DNA of 38,289 bases from JAGOLU01 sp037138475 (GTDB lineage Bacteria; Patescibacteriota; Microgenomatia; UBA1406; GWC2-37-13). The stretch is taken from assembly GCA_037138475.1 (NCBI GenBank), contig JBAXII010000014.1, positions 1 through 38,289 on the forward strand. Direction: 5' to 3'. Positions 17,326 to 25,027 of this stretch are shown here, piece after piece; position 1 is the stretch's first letter; every line of letters starts with the position of its first letter. Position numbers and translations under genes: made by a program. The notes under the pieces were generated by a model. The model did no database searches. It saw only the letters and a program-made list of their open reading frames with translations, and was not told the DNA's origin.

Positions 17326-18147
17326 TCAAACCAAATTCTTTGCATATATCATACCGGTATGTGCTGCTAGATGATATGGTTTTGATTTCACCCCAAACCC
17401 ACAGTCTGTGAGGTGACGACAGAGCGCTGTGCTATGGAACTTTGGATTAGTGTGTATGTTGTGGTATTCGATCATACATATGCGGCATGTTTGTAAGAGC
17501 GATGTATCCATGCCATAGAGTAATGCAAATTCTTCACCTTCACAGTCTATCTTTAGAACGTCAATCTGCTGGATACCAAGTTCGCGTGTCACCTCATTGA
17601 ATCTGCGAAGTACCACCGACTCCTTTTTATACCCACTCGTGTCATAACCCATTTTATCTAGCGTATATTCGCTAGCACCTGGCTGAGCTACATGCCTACC
17701 CGTATGAAAGACCACAGTGCGATTTGAGTCAGATAACCCATACTGAAAGCAAGAAAGATTTGAGAGTGAATTCAGATCCTTATTCTTCTTTAGTAATTGA
17801 AATGTTTCCAACACTGGTTCAAATGAGTACACATGTCCTTTTTGAGTACGACGTGCTGCGTAGACAGCATAGTCTCCTATATATCCTCCCACGTCAAACA
17901 CCACATCAGTGTCTCGCAATTCAAACCCAAGCGGGTCATATACGTGCTCAATATATACCTGATCAAGCGTGGCAATGTCAAAGTATCCAGATCGAACCAT
18001 ATATCGAGCGCCATCTCGCATCTGTGCAACTGCACCAACCCTACTCATAAATAGTTTTATATGTAGAGAAATATAGTCTTTATATACAAATACTCCCTTC
18101 ACCAAATGGGAACACAAGAACTCCCCAATAAATATGATTCTTTGCAC
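17326..18147 (-). CDS. FkbM family SAM-dependent methyltransferase
   Basis: 273 aa. The SAM-binding motif I is VVFDVGGYIGDYAVYAA, followed by the acidic motif YSFEPVLETFQLLKKN and the FkbM signature DVLKIDCEGEEFALL, then a conserved MIEYH near the C-terminus. FkbM enzymes O-methylate sugars in surface polysaccharides and natural products. The start is a GTG; the N-terminal 80 residues (KDYISLHIKLF... GYFDIATLDQVYIEHVYDP) align with the family pre-domain, so the longer start is preferred over the ATG at 18048. It is the last gene of a four-gene minus-strand cluster (19917 to 17326) with gaps of 1 to 6 nt, pointing to one transcript. Confidence 0.9.
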   Translation of the reverse strand: MQRIIFIGEFLCSHLVKGVFVYKDYISLHIKLFMSRVGAVAQMRDGARYMVRSGYFDIATLDQVYIEHVYDPLGFELRDTDVVFDVGGYIGDYAVYAARRTQKGHVYSFEPVLETFQLLKKNKDLNSLSNLSCFQYGLSDSNRTVVFHTGRHVAQPGASEYTLDKMGYDTSGYKKESVVLRRFNEVTRELGIQQIDVLKIDCEGEEFALLYGMDTSLLQTCRICMIEYHNIHTNPKFHSTALCRHLTDCGFGVKSKPYHLAAHTGMIYAKNLV

Positions 18148-18153
18148 GCGTGC

Positions 18154-18891
18154 TCAGGTCGTGGGAGTAACCAGAGAAACAAACCATCCGTTTGCCAGCA
18201 GCAGTATCTTCCCAAAGCTCATCTTGAACGTGTAATCGTGTAGGACCCGCGACTTTGTCGACAAAAGATGGGTATAGCCCATCGACTGCCCCCTGATTGA
18301 GTATTCTTGATCCTCCATATACATGAAAAATCGCTCATCAAAACCACCCACTTCTGCAAAGTATTCTCGCGAGATACACATACAACAGCCACTCACTGAG
18401 GTAATGACCGTGTCCTCCTTTGGAATTATAGAAACAGGTTTTTTATAATCTGGACAGTACCCAAACCCAGACCAATGGACCGCATTGCCAATGGTATTGA
18501 TTTTAGTGGGGTCTGACATGAGTAGTATGGCAGGCTGGAGCAAACCAACATTGACACCAGATTTTTTAGCTCGCTCAAAGCTTGCCACCAGTTCTTTGAC
18601 CATGTGTGGATCTGCGATGACATCTATATTTATAGCGATGCATGCATCGTATCCCTGACTAAAACATTCATGAAGCATGATGTTATACGTCTTTGCATAT
18701 CCATAGTTCCCTTCCATCACTCTGGTGATGACTGAAGGGTACGTGGATTTGATTCGCTCAATCTCTCCGTCTCCTGACGCGTTATCAACCACAAACACTG
18801 TTGATTCGTGCGACTGAGACAGAAGAGAGCGGAGGCACCCAGCCACATATTGTGGCTGTTTGTAGTAGAGGGCGAGGAGGGCAACACGCAT
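18154..18891 (-). CDS. GT2 family glycosyltransferase (rhamnosyltransferase-like)
   Basis: GT-A fold enzyme, 245 aa. It starts MRVALLALYYKQPQYVAGCL with the nucleotide-sugar region VFVVDNASGDGE. The acceptor-side motif GNYGYAKTYNIML follows. The DxD-like segment is AINIDV, and the C-terminal motif is GGFDERFFMYMEDQEYSIR, with the ED pair of the catalytic base. It most resembles rhamnosyl- or wbbL-type transferases. Relatives usually run 280-310 aa and continue past the HDYTFKMS region; here the protein stops about 20 residues later, so the C-terminal membrane-associated helix is shortened. Adjacent DUF2304, GT2 and FkbM genes suggest a surface glycan pathway. Confidence 0.88.
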   Translation of the reverse strand: MRVALLALYYKQPQYVAGCLRSLLSQSHESTVFVVDNASGDGEIERIKSTYPSVITRVMEGNYGYAKTYNIMLHECFSQGYDACIAINIDVIADPHMVKELVASFERAKKSGVNVGLLQPAILLMSDPTKINTIGNAVHWSGFGYCPDYKKPVSIIPKEDTVITSVSGCCMCISREYFAEVGGFDERFFMYMEDQEYSIRGQSMGYTHLLSTKSRVLHDYTFKMSFGKILLLANGWFVSLVTPTT

Positions 18892-18892
18892 A

Positions 18893-19234
18893 TTATTTTT
18901 TCTCTAATAGAGCCACTACTTGAGATAGTTTGGCAATACGTGTCTCGAGCGTTTCGATGACGCGGGTGAGTTTATAGATAAACAGAAACACGGCAATAAT
19001 CGCGACAAATATCAGCGTATTCAAGTTATCACCAAAACCCAGATACCTCGTCGCAGAGCGTGCAGATTGGGGGAACCATGCGACCACCATCATGGTGATT
19101 GCGATGCACAGGTGTACTCCGAGTCTGAGGGAGGTGTAGCCTACGTCTCGTCTGATAAAGTGTCTGAGGGAGGACAGGGCACTCGAGAGTGCCACCAGTC
19201 CGATGAAAAAGAGTATGGGGTTGAGCGTGTTCAT
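18893..19234 (-). CDS. DUF2304 family membrane protein
   Basis: 113 aa with three hydrophobic helices (about 5-22, 42-56 and 72-88) and a C-terminal amphipathic, coiled-coil-like tail (LTRVIETLETRIAKLSQVVALLEKK), the usual DUF2304 architecture. The function of DUF2304 is not established, but it occurs again and again next to DPM1-like GT2 enzymes, as it does here (2 nt from the upstream GT2 gene and 1 nt from the downstream one). I infer a partner or membrane scaffold for the polyprenyl-sugar transferase. Confidence 0.82.
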   Translation of the reverse strand: MNTLNPILFFIGLVALSSALSSLRHFIRRDVGYTSLRLGVHLCIAITMMVVAWFPQSARSATRYLGFGDNLNTLIFVAIIAVFLFIYKLTRVIETLETRIAKLSQVVALLEKK

Positions 19235-19236
19235 AG

Positions 19237-19917
19237 CTATTTGAGCAATGATACCAACGTTTTGAGTCCTTGCAACATCCCTTGTTTGTGTGCCTTTTTC
19301 ATAGAATAGGGAGTGTACACATTACTCACAGGGGCAGTGACAAAATTCAACCTCTTTTTTAATACAAAATCAAGCAGCTGAGTTTCAATCGCGTACCCGC
19401 TACCCTCTTGCTCAAATCCTTCAAATGGTTTCAATCTGATCGCGCGAAACCCACATTGCGAATCTGGGAAAAAGCGTCCGGTGTGGAGCCAGGTAGCGAG
19501 ATCCCCCACAAACCTTCCAAGCTGATTCATCAGCGGGGTACCCTGGTTGAGTTTTCGAACCCCACACACCACGTCTACATGTGAGGAATCATGGATTGGT
19601 GCCACGAGCAAACCCACTTCTTTGGCGAGGTGCTGACCATCTGCATCCATAAGCACTACTATGCTCGGAGGGGTGACACGACTGGTAAGGTATTGGAGTC
19701 CTGTTGAGATGGCTGCGGACTTGCCACAATTGAGGGGGAGCGAGATGACGGTGGCACCAGCTTGACGAGCCACCTCTCCAGTCAGATCCTCTGAGCCATC
19801 ATCAATGACTATGATGTGGGCAAACCCTTGCTCCTGGCAGTCGCGTATGACTTTTCCTATAGCGGGAGCCTCGTTATAGGCTGCAATCAAGATGTATACA
19901 GATGGGGGGGCTTTCAT
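19237..19917 (-). CDS. GT2 family glycosyltransferase, DPM1-like (polyprenyl-phosphate sugar synthase type)
   Basis: 226 aa. Starts MKAPPSVYILIAAYNEAPAIG with the GT-A nucleotide-binding motif IIVIDDGSEDLTGEVA. The metal-binding DxD is VLMDADGQHL, followed by QCGFRAIR, a conserved acceptor-loop motif. There is no C-terminal membrane helix, matching soluble DPM-like synthases that add a sugar to undecaprenyl phosphate at the cytoplasmic face. First gene of the minus-strand cluster; a TACAAT lies 9 nt upstream of the ATG. Its product could feed the GT-C-like enzyme at 15510. Confidence 0.9.
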   Translation of the reverse strand: MKAPPSVYILIAAYNEAPAIGKVIRDCQEQGFAHIIVIDDGSEDLTGEVARQAGATVISLPLNCGKSAAISTGLQYLTSRVTPPSIVVLMDADGQHLAKEVGLLVAPIHDSSHVDVVCGVRKLNQGTPLMNQLGRFVGDLATWLHTGRFFPDSQCGFRAIRLKPFEGFEQEGSGYAIETQLLDFVLKKRLNFVTAPVSNVYTPYSMKKAHKQGMLQGLKTLVSLLK

Positions 19918-19958
19918 ACCAGCGGTATTGTAGTGCAGGAAAGGGAGTAAAAAATCCG

Positions 19959-20045
19959 CAATTTACAATATGCAGTCTGCAAATAATATAAATTCAAATT
20001 CAAACTTTCATTATTTCAGACTGTAGATTGCACACTGTAAATTTG
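19959..20045. repeat. AT-rich imperfect inverted repeat
   Basis: GCAATTTACAATATGCAGTCTG near the left end is partly mirrored by CAGACTGTAGATTG...CTGTAAATTTGC at the right end. The motif ATTGTAGATTGCA or near variants recurs at 22943-22970 and 31424-31471, so this is one of a dispersed intergenic family. It lies between two minus-strand genes. Confidence 0.5.
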
Positions 20046-20046
20046 C

Positions 20047-20772
20047 TTATTGTATCCCCGGGATGGCGAGGAGCGTGCCAGCGATAAACTGCACGATAAA
20101 TACCGAAAGGATAGTAAAGATGGTGCCGAGGATCGCATTTTTGATCGCATCCTTTCCCGCTTTCACCCTGTCAACATTGCCCTGACTGGTAAGAACCATA
20201 AATGCACCATATACAAAGTACGCAAATCCGATAGCGCCAGCTACACCCTGGATCATAGTGAGCAGTCTCCCTATGACATTTGCAGAAACATTTGGGTTCT
20301 CGTACTCAGATCCTTCACCGCCCAGATCAAAACATCCAAATTGGGTATAGTACACGCCAACTTTTGGTGCGGGAGGGAGTCCTGTGTCAGTGTTTACAGG
20401 CGCATTTTCCTCACCTGGCTTTGGCTCAGGCTGCTCGATAGCGAGCGTTTTGTCGATATTTGCGATCACGAGCGCCTCGAGTGCCTCCTCACCGCTCACC
20501 GTGGCGGGGAATGTCTTTGGCACATCATACAGACACTTCACACACGCAGGCCATGCCTGGGGGATCACGGGTTTGCCAAGCTCGGTCGATCCTTTTGCCA
20601 CTTTGTGGCGTTTGAAGTCCCAATCGCGCCCCGTGATTGGACCACTGGGATCATGTGGCTCGATGGTGAGTCCACAGAGGTCGGTAGAGGCATATCGTTT
20701 TGCGTGAACAGTAGGCATCCCCATTTGTATCACCAAGATCAACAAGACGATGATAGCGAGGAGCTTATACAT
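20047..20772 (-). CDS. Exported protein with C-terminal T4SS_pilin (TrbC/VirB2-like) domain
   Basis: I choose the ATG at 20772 because AAGGAG sits 5 nt upstream; the frame remains open to 20910 but that part runs through an intergenic palindrome. The 241-aa product has a signal peptide (1-24, ending VHA), an extracellular region with Cys pairs (C33, C77/C80, C147) and a Pro/Glu-rich linker. The C-terminus carries two membrane helices (about 171-195 and 212-238) with the loop QGNVDRVKAGKDAIKNA between them, the signature of the T4SS_pilin family common in CPR genomes. VirB2-like pilins build conjugative pili, but no other T4SS gene is nearby, so the actual role is unknown. It diverges from the SpoIID-like gene. 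Confidence 0.8.
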   Translation of the reverse strand: MYKLLAIIVLLILVIQMGMPTVHAKRYASTDLCGLTIEPHDPSGPITGRDWDFKRHKVAKGSTELGKPVIPQAWPACVKCLYDVPKTFPATVSGEEALEALVIANIDKTLAIEQPEPKPGEENAPVNTDTGLPPAPKVGVYYTQFGCFDLGGEGSEYENPNVSANVIGRLLTMIQGVAGAIGFAYFVYGAFMVLTSQGNVDRVKAGKDAIKNAILGTIFTILSVFIVQFIAGTLLAIPGIQ

Positions 20773-20794
20773 AAAACTCCTTATTCTACTTCCA

Positions 20795-20823
20795 TTGGAT
20801 CCCCGCGTCCGTGGGGATGACAG
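20795..20823. repeat. GGATCCCCGC/GGGGATGACAG palindromic repeat
   Basis: ATCCCCGCG and CGTGGGGAT form a hairpin with a 2-nt loop. It sits directly upstream of the Shine-Dalgarno of the 20772 gene. Same family as the copies at 23665, 31328 and 31895. Confidence 0.7.
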
Positions 20824-20916
20824 AAATGGCAGTGCAACAGAGGGGATGATGTCAATAGACATGAGTTCATCATACTGTATGAGCGCAGTCAGAATCAAGT
20901 CAACTGACAAAATTAC

Positions 20917-20925
20917 TGCTAAAAT
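20917..20925 (+). promoter_or_regulatory. Extended -10 promoter for the SpoIID-like gene
   Basis: TGcTAAAAT ends 6 nt before the ATG at 20932, so the mRNA is probably leaderless. No convincing -35 is seen, as expected for an extended -10. Confidence 0.55.
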
Positions 20926-20931
20926 GAATAC

Positions 20932-22650
20932 ATGCGATGGGCTTTTCTAATCACTATTTTTTCCATACTACTCGTTGTCAGTGTGCATAGTGCGTATGCC
21001 GATGAATTTGATGCAATCACCAAGCAGCTGGAGGACACCAAGCGAGACCTGGACTCCTCAGTCAGTGCCACGCGGACTAATGAGGCCCAACTCAGAGAGA
21101 TGACCCAGCGTATCAACCAAATCCGCACCGCTGTGACGCAGCTGGAGGCCGCAGTTGCAGATAAAGAGCGCACGATCCAAAGTGGTGACCAAAAGCTCGC
21201 CATCAGCCACAAACAACTCGAAGAGGCGATCACCTCGCACTACAAACAAGTGGTTTCCCAGCGAGGATTTACCATCATAGATTTGTTTAGCCCCTCCTTT
21301 GCCGAGGTTTCCCTTGTCCATAAAAAAAATAAAGAACTCGTAGAGGGGAGGCAAAAAAGCATGATCCTCCTCGCGATGAGAATCAAAAACACCGAAGAGG
21401 ATCAGAGAAGGCTCGAAGAGCACCAAGTAAAACTTGACTCATTCAAATCAGAACTGGCCAGACAGAGTGCATTTCTTGCAGGAGAGATCATTGGTGCCAA
21501 AAGCTATCAGGACACCCTCTCAAAGAAAATCGCGGAGCTGTCATCCAGGCAAAAGTCCATCATCGATGCGCGCTCGGCGCAGTTTACCGCAAGTGCAAAC
21601 AATGATGATCTCTCTGATGATGCAAATGCATCCTCAGCATACGATCCAGGATTTCGCCCTGCATTTGCATTCTTTTCGATAGGCGCATATACCCACCGAC
21701 TCGGCATGAGTCAGTATGGTGCAAAGGCACGCGCAGATGCGGGACAAAACTATCGGGACATCCTCAAGGCGTATTTCCCCAGTGGGACCATAGAGGAAAA
21801 AGGAGAGATTAGTGGAAACATCACGGTGACCAATATAGGGTCCATGAATTTTGAGACTCAATATCTCTATGGTTTGGCAGAGATGCCCTCAAGTTGGAAC
21901 AAAGAGGCACTCAAGGCTCAGGCAATCCTTGCCCGAACGTATGCACTTCGCTACACGGATAATCTCGGTCGAGAGATCTGTGCCGCCGAAAGCTGCCAGG
22001 TACACTCTCCTTCAAAAGCGGCAAATGTCCCCGACGCATGGCGTCAGGCAGTGGATGAGACAAAAGGGGTAGTGCTCAAAGATGGGGGTGAGTATGCAAA
22101 AGCATTTTATTCATCCACTACAGGTGGTTACCTCACTTCATCAGGGTGGGACACGACAGATGGACAAGGCACTGACTTTTTGAACACCGCATGGGAAAAG
22201 AAAGCGCGCTCTCCATGGTTTTACAAAGCGTGGTATCGAGTAGCGTATAGCAACAGCTCAGATAGTTGTGGGCGTACCCATCCATGGCTCAGTGAGTGGG
22301 AGATGGCAGATATCCTCAATGCGTGGAATGTACGCAAGAATGGATCCTCTGAGGAGGTTGATCGCATCGTCCCCGTCACCATCAATCGTTGTTCCATCGG
22401 AGGATCAGGGGGTAATCCATTTAGCATGGATGAGCTTGCGGGGATTTCAGATAAATATGGGGGGAGATATTCACAGGTCAGCTCAGCAAGCCAAAGCTAC
22501 TCAAAAGAAGGGTTTACGAGTGAGATACGATTCTCCACAAACAGAGGAGACGTGACCATACCTGGAGGAGAGTTCAAACAAATATTTAACCTTCGCGCAC
22601 CAGGCCACATATCCATACGCAACACGCTGTATGCAGTGGAAAAAAGATGA
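20932..22650 (+). CDS. SpoIID/LytB domain protein with N-terminal coiled coil
   Basis: 572 aa. A signal peptide (1-24, ending AYA before DEFDAI) is followed by a long coiled coil (about 25-190) of the PcsB/CwlO type (KQLEDTKRDLDSSVSATRT; LEAAVADKERTIQSGDQKL). The SpoIID domain spans about 245-480. It opens with FSIGAYTHRLGMSQYGAKA and contains LYGLAEMPSSWNKEALKAQA and ARTYALRY. Then come VKAFYSSTTGG-like residues (AKAFYSSTTGGYLTSS), including the conserved catalytic-site Glu of EMPSSW. SpoIID proteins are lytic transglycosylases acting on denuded glycan strands; in non-sporulating bacteria the coupling to a coiled coil suggests a role in cell division or wall turnover. C-terminal residues 490-572 include a beta-rich region. 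Confidence 0.88.
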   Translation: MRWAFLITIFSILLVVSVHSAYADEFDAITKQLEDTKRDLDSSVSATRTNEAQLREMTQRINQIRTAVTQLEAAVADKERTIQSGDQKLAISHKQLEEAITSHYKQVVSQRGFTIIDLFSPSFAEVSLVHKKNKELVEGRQKSMILLAMRIKNTEEDQRRLEEHQVKLDSFKSELARQSAFLAGEIIGAKSYQDTLSKKIAELSSRQKSIIDARSAQFTASANNDDLSDDANASSAYDPGFRPAFAFFSIGAYTHRLGMSQYGAKARADAGQNYRDILKAYFPSGTIEEKGEISGNITVTNIGSMNFETQYLYGLAEMPSSWNKEALKAQAILARTYALRYTDNLGREICAAESCQVHSPSKAANVPDAWRQAVDETKGVVLKDGGEYAKAFYSSTTGGYLTSSGWDTTDGQGTDFLNTAWEKKARSPWFYKAWYRVAYSNSSDSCGRTHPWLSEWEMADILNAWNVRKNGSSEEVDRIVPVTINRCSIGGSGGNPFSMDELAGISDKYGGRYSQVSSASQSYSKEGFTSEIRFSTNRGDVTIPGGEFKQIFNLRAPGHISIRNTLYAVEKR

Positions 22651-22713
22651 CGAGAGAAAGAGAATTCAAAAATTAAAAGGGAAAAGTAAAAATTACTGGG
22701 TAAAGAAACGGAG

Positions 22714-22872
22714 TCACTTCAGCGAATCAAGAAAGTTGGTCGTGTAGCCATTTTGTATCCAAAATATACAGCTCACTGCGATCACAAAGAGAACAATCAA
22801 GATACACATTTCGAAATATTGCCGACGACTTGCACGTTCCGGGTTTATAAAATGGATTGAGTGGATAGACAT
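22714..22872 (-). CDS. Small single-helix membrane protein (hypothetical)
   Basis: About 52 aa from the ATG at 22872 (60 aa from 22896). The sequence has a basic N-terminal part (NPERASRRQYFEM) followed by one membrane helix (CILIVLFVIAVSCIFWI) and a short tail. I recognise no family. There is no convincing Shine-Dalgarno sequence and it lies in a repeat-rich gap between a plus-strand and a minus-strand gene, so it might be chance. The clean charge pattern (basic inside, hydrophobic core) favours a real peptide. Confidence 0.35.
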   Translation of the reverse strand: MSIHSIHFINPERASRRQYFEMCILIVLFVIAVSCIFWIQNGYTTNFLDSLK

Positions 22873-22970
22873 GATGAGGAAATTTCTAATTTTCAATTTC
22901 CAATATCAAACAATATCAGTTTCAAATTCCAATTCAAAATTATTTGTACATTGTAGATTGCAGATTATCA
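22873..22970. repeat. AT-rich dispersed repeat tract
   Basis: Contains strings such as CTAATTTTCAATTTCC and TTCAAATTCCAATTC and ends with ACATTGTAGATTGCAGATT (22948-22966). Similar tracts lie at 24771-24797 and 31424-31471. No gene is visible. Confidence 0.5.
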
Positions 22971-22972
22971 TT

Positions 22973-23557
22973 TTACTTCGCACCTACTGGTTCGGCTCGC
23001 ACCACAAATCTTTTTGCCGATGTCCAGAGAGGGGTGCACGTGTACAGAGTAAGCACAGGTTTAGCAGATTCTTTTTCTATCTCCACTGCATCGGGATCGA
23101 CCACTTTGGTTTCAACTACTTCATATACATATTCCTTTTTATTCCAATACAGCTTAATTCGCTGCCCCAAGGTCACTTTGGGGAGGTGATAAAACGTGTC
23201 TGGTCCTGAGGTGTAAAGGTATCGATGAGCGACGAGTACCGTGTTGCCACCTTTTGTCGGATCAGAACTGTGAGGGCGGTGCCAAATCCCTTTGTTCATC
23301 GTCTCCACCGTATCCCCCTCATACACCACTCCATGCACCCCCATGGCGGGGATGATCAAGGTGTTCTTTTCAGGAATTGGTTGCTTATTTGGTGACCTGT
23401 CGCTGGTGACATACTGATCTTCACGAACCGCACTCGAATTATTTGATACGGCGAGCTGTAGCTCGGGGAGAAAGGGTGAGAACGCTATAAAGCACGCGAG
23501 CACAAACACTATAGTGGCCAGGGTATTGTTGATAAAACGTGCAATAGATTTGGACAT
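22973..23557 (-). CDS. Sortase (class D/E-like transpeptidase)
   Basis: Sortases cleave a sorting motif near the substrate C-terminus and transfer it to a wall or pilin amine. The 194 aa comprise a membrane anchor (about 12-30), a linker, and a sortase beta-barrel. The catalytic His is H111 in NTVLVAHR, the Cys is C174 in LTLYTCTP, and the Arg is R183 (SAKRFVVRAE), all at family spacing. TLxTC is the sortase signature. A Shine-Dalgarno AAGGTG lies 7 nt before the ATG, in contrast to many leaderless genes nearby. The only sorting-signal-like C-terminus I found in the window is the IPGTG protein at 1561-1953; the enzyme must have others elsewhere. Confidence 0.93.
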   Translation of the reverse strand: MSKSIARFINNTLATIVFVLACFIAFSPFLPELQLAVSNNSSAVREDQYVTSDRSPNKQPIPEKNTLIIPAMGVHGVVYEGDTVETMNKGIWHRPHSSDPTKGGNTVLVAHRYLYTSGPDTFYHLPKVTLGQRIKLYWNKKEYVYEVVETKVVDPDAVEIEKESAKPVLTLYTCTPLWTSAKRFVVRAEPVGAK

Positions 23558-23577
23558 AGTAATTCACCTTACGCACA

Positions 23578-23607
23578 TATGTCATCCCGCCATGGCGGGA
23601 TGACATA
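23578..23607. repeat. 30-bp perfect palindrome, GTCATCCCGCC type
   Basis: TATGTCATCCCGCCA is followed by its exact complement. It lies 20 nt upstream of the sortase start. This is the same intergenic family as the other GGAT/GATGAC hairpins. Confidence 0.75.
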
Positions 23608-23664
23608 CCATCCCTCATAAACTATACCCAAATTGGATTGCTGAAAATGGTATCACCTTGTGCG

Positions 23665-23691
23665 TTGGATCCCCCTGTACAGGGGGATGAC
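23665..23691. repeat. GGATCCCCC/GGGGGATGAC palindromic repeat
   Basis: ATCCCCCTGTACAGGGGGAT (23669-23688) is a perfect 20-bp palindrome flanked by TTGG and GAC. It lies in the sortase-dus divergent gap. Confidence 0.75.
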
Positions 23692-23719
23692 TATCAACTG
23701 TCAATTGATTCTCACCGAT

Positions 23720-23725
23720 TATAAT
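23720..23725 (+). promoter_or_regulatory. Consensus -10 for dus
   Basis: TATAAT ends 7 nt before the dus ATG (23733). No Shine-Dalgarno sequence is present, so the transcript is probably leaderless. Confidence 0.6.
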
Positions 23726-23732
23726 AGACCTC

Positions 23733-24782
23733 ATGCATTTTTGGCAGACTCTCACGCGCCCGATCATTGGCCTCGCTCCTATGGATGGAGTCACCGATGC
23801 GGCATACCGCAAAGTATTTGATATCTGTAGCCATCCAGATGTCCTTTTTAGTGAGTTTGTACCGGTTGAAGCTATACAAGCCGGCGCAGTCAAAGTCCTC
23901 GAGTCTTTCGTGGCGCATGAGACGGACATCCCCACCATCGGACAGATCTATGGCTCCAGTCTCGATGGGTATCGACTCTCGACCTATGTCGTGTGTGCGC
24001 TGGGATTTGACGGGATTGATATCAATATGGGCTGTCCTGCGAAGTCTGTAGCCGCGCGGGGAGCGGGTGCCGGACTCATCAGGATCCCCGATCATGCGTG
24101 TGAGATCATCAAGGTCGTGAAGCAATCAGTGGCCGAATGGTTCAAAGGCATGACGATCGACGACATTCAGATCTCATCCGCCATGAAAGCAGAACTCAAT
24201 CGTATCAAGCGAACCAGAAAAGCCGACATCTCCTCAATCCCTGTATCTGTCAAAACACGGATAGGCTATGACATGCCCACCACACGAGAGTGGATCGGAC
24301 GTATAGCAGCAGAACAACCAGATGCGCTGACGATCCATGGGCGCACGCTCAAACAACTGTACAGTGGCGAAGCATCATGGGAGGAGATCGCAATCGCTGC
24401 AACAACCGCAAGATCAATCGCACCAAACATTTGCGTTTTGGGAAGTGGCGATATAACTTCGCGCGACCACGCGATCACAAATATTCAAACCTATGGACTC
24501 GATGGTGCACTGATTGGTCGCGCTACGTGGGGCAACCCCTGGATATTCACGGGTCATATACCTACGAAGGAGGAGCGTCTGCGCATCGCTCTGACTCACG
24601 CAGAGCTCTATGCGGAGATGCTCCCCAAAGGTCACTTTATATCACTCCGCAAACACATGGCATGGTATATGAGTGGATTTCATAATGCTTCAGTACTGCG
24701 CGCTCAGATGCTCCGTATAACCTCTGTGGCTGATATAGCAAAGATAGTGGAGGAAGGGATGATGAATAAGGAGAATTTCTAA
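23733..24782 (+). CDS. dus: tRNA-dihydrouridine synthase
   Basis: FMN enzyme that reduces uridines in the tRNA D-loop. The 349 aa begin MHFWQTLTRPIIGLAPMDGVTDAAYR, with the PMDGVTD motif of the TIM-barrel FMN site. GIDINMGCPAKSV holds the catalytic Cys. SVKTRIGY supplies the FMN-phosphate-side Lys/Arg, DALTIHGRTLKQLYSG the substrate-side His, and CVLGSGDITSRDHA plus GALIGRATWGNPWIF the phosphate-binding loops. The length is normal; a short insertion around 130-165 (KGMTIDDIQIS...) is longer than in most relatives. It is a stand-alone gene with a leaderless-type promoter, followed by the hairpin CCGATTTTAATCGG at 24798-24811. Confidence 0.95.
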   Translation: MHFWQTLTRPIIGLAPMDGVTDAAYRKVFDICSHPDVLFSEFVPVEAIQAGAVKVLESFVAHETDIPTIGQIYGSSLDGYRLSTYVVCALGFDGIDINMGCPAKSVAARGAGAGLIRIPDHACEIIKVVKQSVAEWFKGMTIDDIQISSAMKAELNRIKRTRKADISSIPVSVKTRIGYDMPTTREWIGRIAAEQPDALTIHGRTLKQLYSGEASWEEIAIAATTARSIAPNICVLGSGDITSRDHAITNIQTYGLDGALIGRATWGNPWIFTGHIPTKEERLRIALTHAELYAEMLPKGHFISLRKHMAWYMSGFHNASVLRAQMLRITSVADIAKIVEEGMMNKENF

Positions 24783-25027
24783 TTTCAAATTCCTAACCCG
24801 ATTTTAATCGGTATTCAGCAAGTCATCTTGACCCGCCGATTCGGCGGACCAAGTTCCAATTAAGTATCAATCTTAAAGCCAAAAATCGTCTTCGAGTTAG
24901 TTGACTATTACAGGGATGACTTATGACATGAACTGAGTGAATCCCTTATGAAGGGATGTTTCGCTACGCTCGACATGACGAGGTTGCAAGGGAATGAATT
25001 GATGAAAGTCCATTTTAAGCAATCAGA
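24783..25027. repeat. Intergenic repeat cluster
   Basis: No gene is visible. It contains a small hairpin (CCGATTTTAATCGG, 24798-24811), a CCGCCGATTCGGCGG hairpin (24833-24847) inside a GTCATCTTGA...CCAAG element, a 40-nt stretch (24880-24920) that recurs imperfectly at 31371-31410, and a TTTCGCTACGCTCGACATGACG element near 24969. It is a collecting place for short palindromic repeats between convergent genes. Confidence 0.6.

Noticed and set aside
20050..20820. 256-aa plus-strand frame
   Set aside because: Antisense shadow of the T4SS_pilin-like gene, which has a good Shine-Dalgarno and clear domains.
20773..20910. N-terminal extension of the T4SS_pilin-like protein
   Set aside because: It reads through the palindromic repeat, and the ATG at 20772 has a perfect Shine-Dalgarno and begins a signal peptide.
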